Below, piece by piece: positions 1-8,089 of a stretch of 28,022 nucleotides of DNA. This DNA comes from Alphaproteobacteria bacterium (lineage in GTDB: Bacteria; Pseudomonadota; Alphaproteobacteria; UBA8366). Under the pieces are notes generated by a model. The model worked only from the letters and a program-made list of their open reading frames with translations. It made no database searches and was not told where the DNA came from. The number at the start of each line of letters is the position of its first letter. Within the stretch, counting starts at the first letter, position 1. The stretch is from NCBI GenBank assembly GCA_018665505.1, contig JABJCS010000616.1, forward strand, positions 1 through 28,022. Reading direction: 5' to 3'. The position numbers and the translations under genes were made by a program.

Positions 1-228
1 CGTTTGCTGCCCACGAATGACGAGTTGGTTGTCCTCAAGCTCGATCGACAGATTCTCTTCGGAGAAACCGGCGACGGCGAGAGTAATACTGAGTTGGTTG
101 TCGCCGACCTGTTCGATGTTGTAGGGCGGGTAGCCCTCCGTTTGCATCTTTGAGATTCGGTCGAGCGTCCGCTCGAAATCCTCGAAGCCCAACATCAAAG
201 GGCTATTGAATAATGAAACACGAGACAT
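1..228 (-). CDS. Hsp20/IbpA-type small heat-shock protein (3' part outside window)
   Basis: ATP-independent cytoplasmic holdase that binds unfolding proteins for later refolding by DnaK/ClpB. The 76 visible residues begin MSRVSLFNSPLMLGFEDFER, the N-terminal arm typical of IbpA-like proteins. They continue into the start of the alpha-crystallin domain, with YPPYNIEQ followed by the strands LSITLAVAGF and LSIELEDNQLVIRG. The C-terminal half, including the expected I-X-I tail, lies beyond position 1. The start is well supported: a GGAGGAG ribosome-binding site sits nine bases upstream of the ATG (about 238-244). The family is clear; the exact orthologue (IbpA, HspA and so on) is not. Confidence 0.9.
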   Translation of the reverse strand, partial: MSRVSLFNSPLMLGFEDFERTLDRISKMQTEGYPPYNIEQVGDNQLSITLAVAGFSEENLSIELEDNQLVIRGQQT

Positions 229-296
229 GTGCAGCGCCTCCTCCATGCGGTGAGCGAGTGGCTGTAGTAATTGAGGACCGTGAGGCTCCCCCTAAA

Positions 297-322
297 CGGC
301 CCAGACCTTCGGTCCTGGGCCG
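297..322 (-). terminator. Hairpin, possible terminator of the 52-aa ORF
   Basis: An inverted repeat with arms CGGCCCAGACC and GGTCCTGGGCCG forms an 11-bp stem with one bulged base and a TTC loop. It lies downstream of the minus-strand small ORF and upstream of the Hsp20 gene, so it could end the small transcript. The T-tract on the minus strand is very short (TTTAGGGGG), so intrinsic termination would be weak. Confidence 0.4.
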
Positions 323-343
323 CAAATGTTATTTGGGGATGAT

Positions 344-367
344 ATAGGCCGGTTGCAAGCGGCCTAT
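344..367. repeat. Perfect 8-bp inverted repeat
   Basis: ATAGGCCG and CGGCCTAT form a perfect 8-bp stem around an 8-base loop, nine bases beyond the stop codon of the small minus-strand ORF. It may act with the hairpin at 297-322 as a 3' stability or termination element. Neither side has a T-tract. Confidence 0.4.
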
Positions 368-375
368 GGTCGGGA

Positions 376-534
376 CTAGTTGATCACGCGAAGTGCGATA
401 CGATCCGCTGGCGCCGCGTAGAGCGTGTCGAGCGGGGTGTCGAAGGGAGCGCCGTCGAAGAGTGAGGCGACGCCGAAGAAGGCCATCAGCATGAGTAGGC
501 CGGCGACAGAAGCGACGAAGGTGAGTTGCTGCAT
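376..534 (-). CDS. Small putative membrane peptide (52 aa), unknown function
   Basis: The ORF begins ATG and ends TAG, encoding 52 residues that start MQQLTFVASVAGLLMLMAFF. Residues 4-25 form one continuous hydrophobic segment, consistent with a single transmembrane helix or an uncleaved signal anchor. The tail is polar and ends ALRVIN. A weak GGGAA ribosome-binding site lies eight bases upstream. It sits alone between the Hsp20 gene and the divergent MFS gene and is followed by two hairpins, as expected for an independent short transcript. I do not recognise the family. The overlapping frames on both strands are arginine-rich or lack domain character, so this is the best coding candidate here. 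Confidence 0.5.
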   Translation of the reverse strand: MQQLTFVASVAGLLMLMAFFGVASLFDGAPFDTPLDTLYAAPADRIALRVIN

Positions 535-656
535 GTGTCAAATTCCCGATCTGTTTCGTTCGTCCCAACCGTGCTTTCACTTTGAGGCATGGTCCGGGCG
601 GAAAACTGCCGTAACTATGATCATAAGCGGCGAAATTTAGACGCGCTGTGCGGGCT

Positions 657-748
657 GTCACACGTTGACGGGCGTCTTGAAAAGGGGAATGAATCACACC
701 GTGTGGCAGGGACGAGATGATGCAAAGGTGCTAGATATCGGGTGTGAC
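657..748. promoter_or_regulatory. Cluster of TCACAC motifs upstream of the MFS gene
   Basis: Three copies of a TCACAC-type word lie in the 115 bases before the MFS start: GTCACAC at 657-663, ATCACACC at 693-700 (extending into an imperfect CACAC/GTGTG palindrome at 695-705) and GGTGTGAC (inverted) at 741-748. A TTGACG at 665-670 could be a -35 box, but no convincing -10 follows. Exporters of this family are often under local repressors, so an operator is possible; no regulator gene is present in the window. Confidence 0.2.
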
Positions 749-770
749 CCCACCATTGATCGTGATGTGA

Positions 771-2264
771 ATGGCCGCCACTGATACAAAATCGATTCCG
801 CGCGGCCTCATCCTTTTGGCGATGTCGCTGTGCACCATGCTTTATGCGGTGACATTGACAATAGTGAATGTCGTGTTGCCCCAATTGCAGGGCGCATTGG
901 CAGCGACGCCGGAAGAAGTGTCGTGGGTGGTGACATTGAACGTCATCGCGACCGCGGTCGTTACACCGGCCACGGGCTGGATGGTCTCCCGATGGGGCCA
1001 TCGCAAGGTCATTCTGTGGTCCATTGTCGGTTTCTCGGTCAGCTCGTTGCTCTGCGCGACGGCCGACACGCTGATACCGCTGCTGATCTATCGGATTGGC
1101 CAAGGGGCGTTCGGGGCGCCGTTGGTGCCGCTCTCCCAGGCGATTATCGTGGCCGTCTATCCGCCGGAACGCCGCGCTTTTGCGCAAGGTATCTTCGGCA
1201 TGTCGGTAGTGCTCGGCCCGGCGATCGCTCCGGTCCTGGGAGGCTATCTCGCCGAGGAATACAACTGGCGTTTCGTTTTTATCCTGATCCTACCGATGTG
1301 CGCCGCAACGCTGCTGTTTGTTTGGCTCTGGGTACATGACCCGGGCGAAAGATCGAAAAGCAATCTCGATTGGACCGGGTTCCTGATGTTCTCGCTCGTA
1401 ATCACCTGCGCGCAATTGATGATGGATCGTGGCGAGCGCCAGGATTGGTTCGAATCCTATGAAATTTGGGGATATCTCGCGGTTATCGTGGCGGCGCTTT
1501 GGGTCTTCCTGGTGCATTCGGCGACGACCGATAATCCGTTTATAAAACGGGAACTCTTTAGGGATCGTAATTTTTCCATCGGCCTCGCGCTCGTATTTAT
1601 ATACGGGATGCTGAATATCACGCCGACCGTGATGATTCCGACCATGTTGCAGAATCTCATGGGTTATCCGGATTCGATGATCGGGGTTTTGCTGGCGGCG
1701 CGGGGTGCCGGGATGGTGCTGGGATTTTTCGTGGTCGCGCAAATCGCCAAGTTCGACCCGAGGATCGGCATGATCTTAGGCGTTGCGGCGATTGGTGTTT
1801 CGGGCTGGAACATGGCGCTGTTCAATCTTGAGGTCGATCCATTGACCATCGCCTTGAGCGGCATCCTCCAAGGCATCGGCTCGGCGGTGATGTGGGTACC
1901 ACTTTCCATCGTTGCTTTCGCAACGTTGCCGGTACGGCTGTTTCCAGATGCTTCCTCGATTTTTCATCTGCTACGCAATTTCGGCAGCAGCATCTTCATC
2001 TCAGTGAGCGTGCTGACGGTCTCGCGGACCGGCAAGATCAGCTATTCGGAATTGTCGGAAAATATCAGCGCCTTCACCGACATCGCGCGTTACCCGGAGG
2101 TCATGGGCCTCTGGTCCTTCGAATCGGTACAGGGTTTGGCCGCACTCGGCTCCGAAGTGAACCGCCAAGCACTGATGGTCGGCTACGCCAATTCCTTCGC
2201 GCTCTATGCCTTGGCGGCGTTCTCCGCGATCCCGTTGATGTTGCTGGTGAAGATCAAACGGTAA
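771..2264 (+). CDS. DHA2-family (EmrB/QacA-like) MFS drug exporter
   Basis: A 497-residue inner-membrane secondary transporter with about 14 hydrophobic segments, the DHA2 topology. These exporters use the proton gradient to expel hydrophobic drugs or metabolites. Recognisable motifs are the loop 2-3 motif A near GWMVSRWGHRK, the TM4 arginine in LLIYRIGQG and the antiporter motif C in GPAIAPVLGGY, followed by NWRFVFILILP. In TM1 the usual LDxTIVN signature reads VTLTIVN (residues 27-33), so the membrane-embedded aspartate is a threonine at position 28. A TGA in frame directly before the ATG fixes the 5' limit; no strong ribosome-binding site is seen. No EmrA-type adaptor or TolC gene is adjacent, so it may act alone. 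The substrate cannot be inferred. Confidence 0.88.
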   Translation: MAATDTKSIPRGLILLAMSLCTMLYAVTLTIVNVVLPQLQGALAATPEEVSWVVTLNVIATAVVTPATGWMVSRWGHRKVILWSIVGFSVSSLLCATADTLIPLLIYRIGQGAFGAPLVPLSQAIIVAVYPPERRAFAQGIFGMSVVLGPAIAPVLGGYLAEEYNWRFVFILILPMCAATLLFVWLWVHDPGERSKSNLDWTGFLMFSLVITCAQLMMDRGERQDWFESYEIWGYLAVIVAALWVFLVHSATTDNPFIKRELFRDRNFSIGLALVFIYGMLNITPTVMIPTMLQNLMGYPDSMIGVLLAARGAGMVLGFFVVAQIAKFDPRIGMILGVAAIGVSGWNMALFNLEVDPLTIALSGILQGIGSAVMWVPLSIVAFATLPVRLFPDASSIFHLLRNFGSSIFISVSVLTVSRTGKISYSELSENISAFTDIARYPEVMGLWSFESVQGLAALGSEVNRQALMVGYANSFALYALAAFSAIPLMLLVKIKR

Positions 2265-2283
2265 CCGTGACAGGTTTCGCCCG

Positions 2284-2790
2284 TCAGGCCGGTTCGATAC
2301 GCGTGCGTTCGAGTTTCGAAGTATCAGCGCCTTCAATGCGGATGAGGCGAGTCGGGCCGTCCCGCATCGGTGCATGGATCGCGCCGGCCGGATAGAGGTG
2401 AGCGTCGCCAGGCTTCAGATGATAGCTCTTATCCAAGGCGACTTTCGTGGCCGTTTTGGGGCTATCGCCGGCCTCGACAACTTTCCAATCCGTCATCTCG
2501 GTCTCGCCGACCGCTTGTCCGTAGATTGCCCAGGTCGATCCGTGATCATGCGGATACCCTTTCTTGGCGCCCGGATTATTGTGCGCGCAGATCAGGAACC
2601 CAAGCTCCTCGTCCTGGTAAATGACATTCCGATCCGTGGGCAGTGTTTCCGGCACGTTCGCGGCGACGAACTCTTCGTCGCGAAGTGCCTTGCGCACATA
2701 ATCCATAACCTTTTCCTGGCCGCTCTGGCCGGGATCGGCGCGGAGCGCATTACGGCAATCGGTGGCAAAATCTTCTAATGTGTAGGACAT
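2284..2790 (-). CDS. Cupin-fold protein, thiol-dioxygenase-like, function unknown
   Basis: A 168-residue protein with a double-stranded beta-helix (cupin) pattern. The metal motif GYPHDHGSTWAIYG (H81, H83) is followed by the second cupin box HLYPAGAIHAP (H139). No glutamate stands at the usual motif-1 position, giving a possible three-histidine iron site as in cysteine or 3-mercaptopropionate dioxygenases, so a thiol dioxygenase-like activity is plausible but unproven. AAGGAGA about seven bases before the ATG is an excellent ribosome-binding site. The gene is convergent with the MFS gene (19-base gap) and lies 137 bases downstream of uvrB on the same strand; it probably has its own promoter. 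Confidence 0.75.
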   Translation of the reverse strand: MSYTLEDFATDCRNALRADPGQSGQEKVMDYVRKALRDEEFVAANVPETLPTDRNVIYQDEELGFLICAHNNPGAKKGYPHDHGSTWAIYGQAVGETEMTDWKVVEAGDSPKTATKVALDKSYHLKPGDAHLYPAGAIHAPMRDGPTRLIRIEGADTSKLERTRIEPA

Positions 2791-2927
2791 GGGTGTATCT
2801 CCTTACTTGCAGACAGAATGCGGCGATTTCCAACGCCAATTCTTAAGATAGAACTATAGGTCACCAGCTACATTCGCCAAATTGATATGGCGCAAAATGA
2901 GTGGACGGGAGATGTGTCGCACTTACA

Positions 2928-5156
2928 TCATCCGCGCCGCCCGCGTTTGCCCTTTTTCTTGCCGCGCTGTTGCGCGCCGTATGTTTTTTTCGCTTTTGGT
3001 GCCAGAGCGCCCGGCATGCCTTTGATGGTAGCGGCGATTTCCGAATTGATTGGGACAGAATCGGCCGGCATGTCCAAATCATAGGCTTCGAGGCGGCTGA
3101 TTTCGTCGCGCAGCATTGCCGCGGTCTCAAACTCCAGATCGGCCGCCGCATGACGCATCTGAGTTTCGAGCTCGCCGATATAATGTTTCAGGCTCATACC
3201 GACGAGATGCTCGGCTCCCGGTCCCACGTCGACCATCATCCGGTCGCGCTCGTAGACGCTCTCCATGATGTCGCCGATCTGTTTCTTGACCGACTCGGGG
3301 GTAATGCCGTGCGCTCTGTTATACTCTTCCTGTCGCCCACGCCGGCGTTCGGTCTCGCTCAATGCGTATTCCAACGACACGGTGATACGGTCGGCATAGA
3401 GCAGTACCCGCCCGTCGATATTGCGCGCCGCCCGCCCAATGGTTTGTACCAAGGAGGTTTTGGACCGCAGGTATCCTTCCTTGTCCGCATCCAAGATGGC
3501 GACCAGCGCGCATTCCGGGATGTCGAGACCCTCGCGTAACAAGTTGATGCCGATCAGAATGTCGAAGACGCCGAGCCGTAGATCGCGGATGATCTCGATC
3601 CGCTCCAACGTGTCCACGTCCGAGTGGATATAGCGGACCTTCAATCCTGCCTCGACCATGTATTCGGTCAGATCTTCCGCCATGCGTTTGGTCAGGGTGG
3701 TGATCAGCACCCGTTCGTTGGCGGCGACGGCCTTGTGGCATTCCGCCATGACGTCGTCGACCTGGGTTTCCGTCGGCCGGATGTGGCAAACCGGATCGGT
3801 CAGACCGGTTGGGCGTACCACCTGCTCGGTGAAGACACCGCCGGTCTGGTTTAGCTCCCACGGCCCCGGCGTCGCTGAGACGAAGATGGTTTGCGGGCGC
3901 ATCGCCTCCCATTCCTCGAATTTTAACGGCCGATTGTCGATGCAGGAGGGTAGCCGGAAGCCGTATTCCGAGAGCGTTGATTTCCGCGCGTAATCGCCTT
4001 TGTACATGCCGCCGATCTGCGGGACGGTAACATGGCTCTCGTCGATGATCATCAGCGCATGGTCGGGCACATATTCGATCAGGGTCGGCGGCGGCTCGCC
4101 CGGGTTGCGCCCGGTTAGATAGCGGGAATAATTCTCGATTCCAGCACAGGAGCCGGTCGACTCGATCATCTCCAGATCGAACGTGGTGCGTTGCTCCAAG
4201 CGCTGGGCCTCGAGCAAACGGTTCGCGGCTTCCAAACCCGGCAGGCGGCCCTGCAATTCCTGGCGAATGCCGATGACGGCCTGCTGCAAGGTTGGCTTGG
4301 GTGTCACATAGTGACTGTTGGCGTAGATTCGAACCGCGTCGAGCTCGCCCATTTTCTCGCCGGTCAGCGGATCGAACTCGTGGATGGCCTCGACCTCATC
4401 GCCGAAGAGCGAGACGCGCCAGGCGCGATCCTCGTAGTGCGCCGGGAAAATCTCGATCGTATCGCCGCGCACCCGGAACGTGCCCCGTTGGAAATTGCCG
4501 TCGTTGCGGCGGTATTGCAGTTCGACCAATTGGCGCAGCAGGCCGGACGGATCAATTTGCGAGCCCGACGTCACGGTCACGACCATCTTCGAATAAGTTT
4601 CGACCGCGCCGATACCATAGATACAGGAAACACTGGCGACGATGATCACGTCGTCGCGCTCCAGCAACGACCGCGTCGCGGAGTGGCGCATACGGTCGAT
4701 CTGCTCGTTCACCGAAGCTTCCTTCTCCACGAAAGTGTCAGTGCGCGGCACATAGGCTTCGGGTTGATAATAATCGTAATAGGAGACGAAATATTCGACC
4801 GCGTTGTTCGGGAAGAATTCCTTCATCTCGCCGTAAAGCTGCGCCGCCAGGGTCTTGTTCGGCGCGAGCACGATGGTCGGGCGTTGTACCTTCTGGATGA
4901 CATGCGCGATCGTAAAGGTTTTGCCGGACCCGGTGACACCCAACAACACCTGATCCCGGGCACCGCCGTCCAAACCTTCGATCAACTCGGCAATGGCTTG
5001 CGGTTGATCGCCCGCGGGCTCGAAGTCGGAAGTGAGTTCGAATTTCTGGCCGCCTTCCGTCAGCGGCCGGTCATGGCGCTTCGACGGCTCCCAATTGTGC
5101 AGGAACGCGATCGATGCTTCGTCGAAGCCGGGCGGTTTTGTTGATACTTCGGACAT
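2928..5156 (-). CDS. uvrB: UvrABC system protein B (excision nuclease helicase subunit)
   Basis: UvrB receives damaged DNA from UvrA, verifies the lesion with its limited helicase activity and recruits UvrC for the dual incision. The 742-residue product has Walker A GVTGSGKT (residues 73-80), the damage-probing beta-hairpin around [12 protein letters not shown] (126-137), the DESH motif II, the SATPG motif III, the [13 protein letters not shown] region (here [14 protein letters not shown]), a QTIGRAARN motif VI and a C-terminal UVR domain ([20 protein letters not shown]) that contacts UvrC. It is about 70 residues longer than E. coli UvrB, with an N-terminal leader of about 38 residues and a Lys/Arg/Gly-rich tail. 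It follows pcm on the same strand after 55 bases. No ribosome-binding site precedes the ATG; see the TATATA element at 5163-5168. Confidence 0.98.
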   Translation of the reverse strand: MSEVSTKPPGFDEASIAFLHNWEPSKRHDRPLTEGGQKFELTSDFEPAGDQPQAIAELIEGLDGGARDQVLLGVTGSGKTFTIAHVIQKVQRPTIVLAPNKTLAAQLYGEMKEFFPNNAVEYFVSYYDYYQPEAYVPRTDTFVEKEASVNEQIDRMRHSATRSLLERDDVIIVASVSCIYGIGAVETYSKMVVTVTSGSQIDPSGLLRQLVELQYRRNDGNFQRGTFRVRGDTIEIFPAHYEDRAWRVSLFGDEVEAIHEFDPLTGEKMGELDAVRIYANSHYVTPKPTLQQAVIGIRQELQGRLPGLEAANRLLEAQRLEQRTTFDLEMIESTGSCAGIENYSRYLTGRNPGEPPPTLIEYVPDHALMIIDESHVTVPQIGGMYKGDYARKSTLSEYGFRLPSCIDNRPLKFEEWEAMRPQTIFVSATPGPWELNQTGGVFTEQVVRPTGLTDPVCHIRPTETQVDDVMAECHKAVAANERVLITTLTKRMAEDLTEYMVEAGLKVRYIHSDVDTLERIEIIRDLRLGVFDILIGINLLREGLDIPECALVAILDADKEGYLRSKTSLVQTIGRAARNIDGRVLLYADRITVSLEYALSETERRRGRQEEYNRAHGITPESVKKQIGDIMESVYERDRMMVDVGPGAEHLVGMSLKHYIGELETQMRHAAADLEFETAAMLRDEISRLEAYDLDMPADSVPINSEIAATIKGMPGALAPKAKKTYGAQQRGKKKGKRGRRG

Positions 5157-5162
5157 AGCAAA

Positions 5163-5168
5163 TATATA
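5163..5168 (-). promoter_or_regulatory. -10-like TATATA six bases before the uvrB ATG
   Basis: Read on the minus strand, TATATA ends exactly six bases before the uvrB initiation codon, and no Shine-Dalgarno sequence lies between. If this is a -10 box, transcription would start at or next to the A of the ATG and give a leaderless mRNA. The -35 region at the expected spacing (GCATTC) is poor. The same geometry occurs before ccmC. Confidence 0.4.
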
Positions 5169-5211
5169 ACGGTTTCCGGTACCCGAATGCTAGCCGGGTT
5201 CGCCGGAATTT

Positions 5212-5880
5212 CTATTCCGTTTTCACCAAAGGGACGAAAGCCACCGGCAGGCCGCGCTCTTCCTCAAGCTCGCTGTCTTCCCGGCGCAGAATACGGGTAA
5301 GGAATTGCGTCTCGTGCTGGCGCCCAACCGGAACCAGTAAGCGCCCACCGGTCGCCAATTGTGCGGTCAAAGCGGATGGCAATGTCGCCGGTGCGGCGGT
5401 CACAATGATGGCGTCGAAGGGTGCTTTTTCCGGCCAACCTCGCCAGCCGTCTCCCAAACGGAAGCTGATATTGCCGTATCCGAGCGCTTCGAGCCGGTCC
5501 CGCGCTTCCATTTGCAGCTCCGGGATGAGCTCGACCGTGAAGACATGTGCCGCCAATTCAGCGAGGACGGCGGTTTGATAACCGCAACCGGTGCCGATCT
5601 CGAGTACCCTGTCGGTTGGCCTCAGATTGAGTAGGTCGGTCATCAGAGCGACGATATAGGGCTGGGAGATTGTTTGGCCGTGACCGATGGAAAGCGGCCG
5701 GTTGGCATAGGCGTTTCGCTGTGCGCCCTCGGGCACGAATTTCTCGCGCGGTACCGTACCAATGGCCTCCAGGACGCGTTGGGAGAACACCGCCCGGCCA
5801 GTATGGTCGGCTGTTCGTTGGGCATCGGTTTTGATTTCCGCGACCAGGCGTTGGCGGTTCCAACTTAGATCATCATCCAT
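5212..5880 (-). CDS. pcm: Protein-L-isoaspartate O-methyltransferase
   Basis: This SAM-dependent cytoplasmic repair enzyme methylates isoaspartyl residues in aged proteins so that they can revert to aspartate. The 222-residue protein carries the family's substrate region RPLSIGHGQTISQPYIVALM (61-80), SAM motif I RVLEIGTGCGYQ (91-102), the acidic post-I ELIPEL, and GGRLLVPVG in the C-terminal part. E. coli Pcm is 208 residues, so length is normal. AAGGGGGTG just before the ATG is a strong ribosome-binding site. It is divergent from htpG, with about 100 bases between the two starts, and upstream of uvrB on the same strand. Two maintenance genes side by side may share transcription. Confidence 0.96.
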   Translation of the reverse strand: MDDDLSWNRQRLVAEIKTDAQRTADHTGRAVFSQRVLEAIGTVPREKFVPEGAQRNAYANRPLSIGHGQTISQPYIVALMTDLLNLRPTDRVLEIGTGCGYQTAVLAELAAHVFTVELIPELQMEARDRLEALGYGNISFRLGDGWRGWPEKAPFDAIIVTAAPATLPSALTAQLATGGRLLVPVGRQHETQFLTRILRREDSELEEERGLPVAFVPLVKTE

Positions 5881-5983
5881 TTCACCCCCTTAACACTTAT
5901 GAGAGTCGGACAAGGACTTGCGATACGGGTCATTCCGCCACATATACCGCTCGAGGATTTTATTCAGGTTTGGGGATTTCATC

Positions 5984-7930
5984 ATGGCCAAAGCAAAATC
6001 AAAAAAAGCGTCGGACAAATCCGCGAGCGGTGGCGAACGGCATCAATTTCAGGCCGAAGTCAGCCGCCTTCTCAATATCGTCGCCAATTCACTCTACAGC
6101 GAAAAGGAAATTTTTCTGCGTGAGTTGATTTCGAACGCGTCCGACGCCTGCGACCGCCTGCGCTATGCCGCGGTGACCGACGCCAGTTTGGCGGCGGGAG
6201 ACAGTGATTACCGGATCGATATCAGTTTCGATAAAGCGGCGCGGACACTGACCCTTACCGATAATGGGATCGGCCTCAGCCATCAGGACTTGATCGATAA
6301 TCTGGGCACCATCGCGCGCTCGGGCACCGCCGCGTTCATCGATTCGGTCGCGGAGGCAAAGAAAGAGAAAGATGACGCCTCCGGCGACGTCAATGTAATC
6401 GGCCAGTTCGGCGTCGGCTTCTATTCGGCATTTATGGTCGCGGACGAAGTGACGGTGACGACGCGCAAGGCGGGCGAGGACGAAGGTTGGCAGTGGAAAT
6501 CCGACGGCATGGGCGAGTTCACTATAGAGCCCGACGATGATGCCGAACGGGGCGCGCGGGTTATCTTGCATCTGAAAAAAGAGGCGGATGAATACCTGGA
6601 AGCGGCGCGGCTCCGGCAAATCGTTAAGACGTATTCCGACCATATCTCGTTTCCGATCTCGCTGAGCGAAACCGGCGGCGGCGAGGATGCGCCGGTCGGC
6701 GAGCGCCTCAATCAGGCGTCGGCGATTTGGGCGCGCCCGAAGTCGGAGGTCGACGAGGCCGCACATAAGGAATTTTACCACCACGTCTCCCACGCTATCG
6801 ACGACCCGTGGCTCACGCTGCATTTCCGGGCCGAGGGGATGATCGAGTATTCCGGCCTGCTCTATGTGCCGACAGCCCGCCCATTCGATCTTTTCCATCC
6901 GGAGCGCAAGGGCAGCGTGAAGCTCTATGTAAAGCGCGTCTTCATCACCGACGATTGCGAGCATCTGGTACCGTCCTGGTTGCGGTTTCTACGGGGCGTT
7001 ATTGATTCGGAGGATCTACCGCTCAACGTCAGCCGCGAGTTGTTGCAGAACAACACGGTGCTGGCGCGGATCAAGGCCGGCGTCACCAGCCGCGTCATCA
7101 ATGCGTTGACGGAAAAGGCGGAGAAAGACACAGAGGCCTATGCGGTTTTCTGGGAGGCGTTCGGGCCGGTGCTCAAGGAAGGCTTGTACGAAGATTTCGA
7201 ACACCGCGAGAAACTGACGAAGCTGGTACGATTCCGGTCCACGGCAGGCGATGACCTCGTGAGCCTGGACGAATATATCGGCCGTATGAAGGACAGTCAG
7301 GAAGCGATCTATTATATCGCCGGTGACGATATGGACGCGATCCAGCGCAGCCCGCAGCTCGAAGGTTTCCGCGCCAAGGGAATCGAGGTTCTGTTGATGA
7401 ACGATCCCATCGACGAATTTTGGGTCCCGACTGTCGGCGTTTACGAAACGAAGCCGTTCAAATCGGTGACACGGGGCGGCGACGATCTCGACAAGATCAA
7501 GCATGCGGACGCGCCGGAAGAGACAAAACAGACGGAAGAAGAAGCCAAGGGCATGGATGCGCTGGTCGCGCTCATTAAGTTGGAGCTGGGTGAGGCGGTG
7601 CAAGATGTCCGCAGTTCAAGTCGGCTTACCGATAGCGCGGTGTGTCTGGTGGCGGGCGAGAACGATCTCGATATGAACCTGCAGCGCTTGTTGAAGCAGC
7701 AGGGTCAGCTGACGGCGATCACGCCAAGGGTGCTCGAGCTCAATCCGAAACATGCATTGATCACGGGGCTTGCGGCGAAAGCGGCGGAAAGCGGAGCTGC
7801 TGATACTTTAAAGGACGCGGCACATTTACTGCTCGACCAGGCCCGGATCATCGAGGGCGAGCCGGTGACCGACCCGGCGGCCTATGCCAAACGGATGTCG
7901 CATATCATGACGGCGGCGTTCGGCGGTTAG
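5984..7930 (+). CDS. htpG: Chaperone protein HtpG (bacterial Hsp90)
   Basis: A dimeric ATP-dependent cytosolic chaperone. I place the start at 5984 (MAKAKSKKASDK): a GGGGA ribosome-binding site lies seven bases upstream, whereas the in-frame ATG at 5918 would add 22 residues with no family similarity. The resulting 648 residues fit the family (E. coli 624). The GHKL ATPase site is complete: LRELISNASDA (45-55, with E47 and N51), DNGIG (93-97), the lid region LGTIARSGT and GQFGVGFYSAFMVAD. The middle domain includes LPLNVSRELLQNN with the conserved arginine. The C-terminal dimerisation domain is present. No clear sigma-32 promoter was found in the divergent pcm-htpG region. Confidence 0.98.
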   Translation: MAKAKSKKASDKSASGGERHQFQAEVSRLLNIVANSLYSEKEIFLRELISNASDACDRLRYAAVTDASLAAGDSDYRIDISFDKAARTLTLTDNGIGLSHQDLIDNLGTIARSGTAAFIDSVAEAKKEKDDASGDVNVIGQFGVGFYSAFMVADEVTVTTRKAGEDEGWQWKSDGMGEFTIEPDDDAERGARVILHLKKEADEYLEAARLRQIVKTYSDHISFPISLSETGGGEDAPVGERLNQASAIWARPKSEVDEAAHKEFYHHVSHAIDDPWLTLHFRAEGMIEYSGLLYVPTARPFDLFHPERKGSVKLYVKRVFITDDCEHLVPSWLRFLRGVIDSEDLPLNVSRELLQNNTVLARIKAGVTSRVINALTEKAEKDTEAYAVFWEAFGPVLKEGLYEDFEHREKLTKLVRFRSTAGDDLVSLDEYIGRMKDSQEAIYYIAGDDMDAIQRSPQLEGFRAKGIEVLLMNDPIDEFWVPTVGVYETKPFKSVTRGGDDLDKIKHADAPEETKQTEEEAKGMDALVALIKLELGEAVQDVRSSSRLTDSAVCLVAGENDLDMNLQRLLKQQGQLTAITPRVLELNPKHALITGLAAKAAESGAADTLKDAAHLLLDQARIIEGEPVTDPAAYAKRMSHIMTAAFGG

Positions 7931-7952
7931 TTAGCGGCTGTTTCCACTTTAT

Positions 7953-8072
7953 GTCATTCCAGAAGCGCGTTTGCGTTATCCGGAATTAGGTCCTGAGAGA
8001 AACACTTCGATCGGTGAGCCATTGGCGGTTCTCAAGCTATAGTTCCGGGTTCCCTTTGGGCCCCGGAATGAC
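7953..8072. repeat. Palindromic intergenic repeat between convergent htpG and DUF1223 gene
   Basis: A 120-base element bounded by GTCATTCC (7953-7960) and its exact complement GGAATGAC (8065-8072). Each end folds again: ATTCC pairs with GGAAT in the left part, and TTCCGGG (8043-8049) pairs with CCCGGAA near 8062-8068 in the right part. Terminal GTCATTCC/GGAATGAC arms around a degenerate core are common in dispersed intergenic repeats of alphaproteobacteria. Lying between two converging genes, it could also serve as a bidirectional terminator. Copy number in the genome cannot be judged from one window. Confidence 0.6.
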
Positions 8073-8089
8073 CGATTATTGCTTAATCC

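Noticed and set aside
425..640. 71-residue plus-strand frame opposite the small membrane peptide
   Set aside because: No domain character and no ribosome-binding site; the opposite frame has a coherent transmembrane helix.
2871..2896. Hairpin CGCCA/TGGCG downstream of uvrB as terminator
   Set aside because: Only a five-base stem and no T-tract on the minus strand.
4191..5144. 317-residue open frame antisense to uvrB
   Set aside because: It is the mirror of a highly conserved gene with biased codon use, has no ribosome-binding site and no recognisable domain.
5917..5949. Possible sigma-32 promoter for htpG (CTTG ... CCACATATA)
   Set aside because: CTTG is present, but the -10 part matches the alphaproteobacterial CYTATnT consensus poorly at the allowed spacing.
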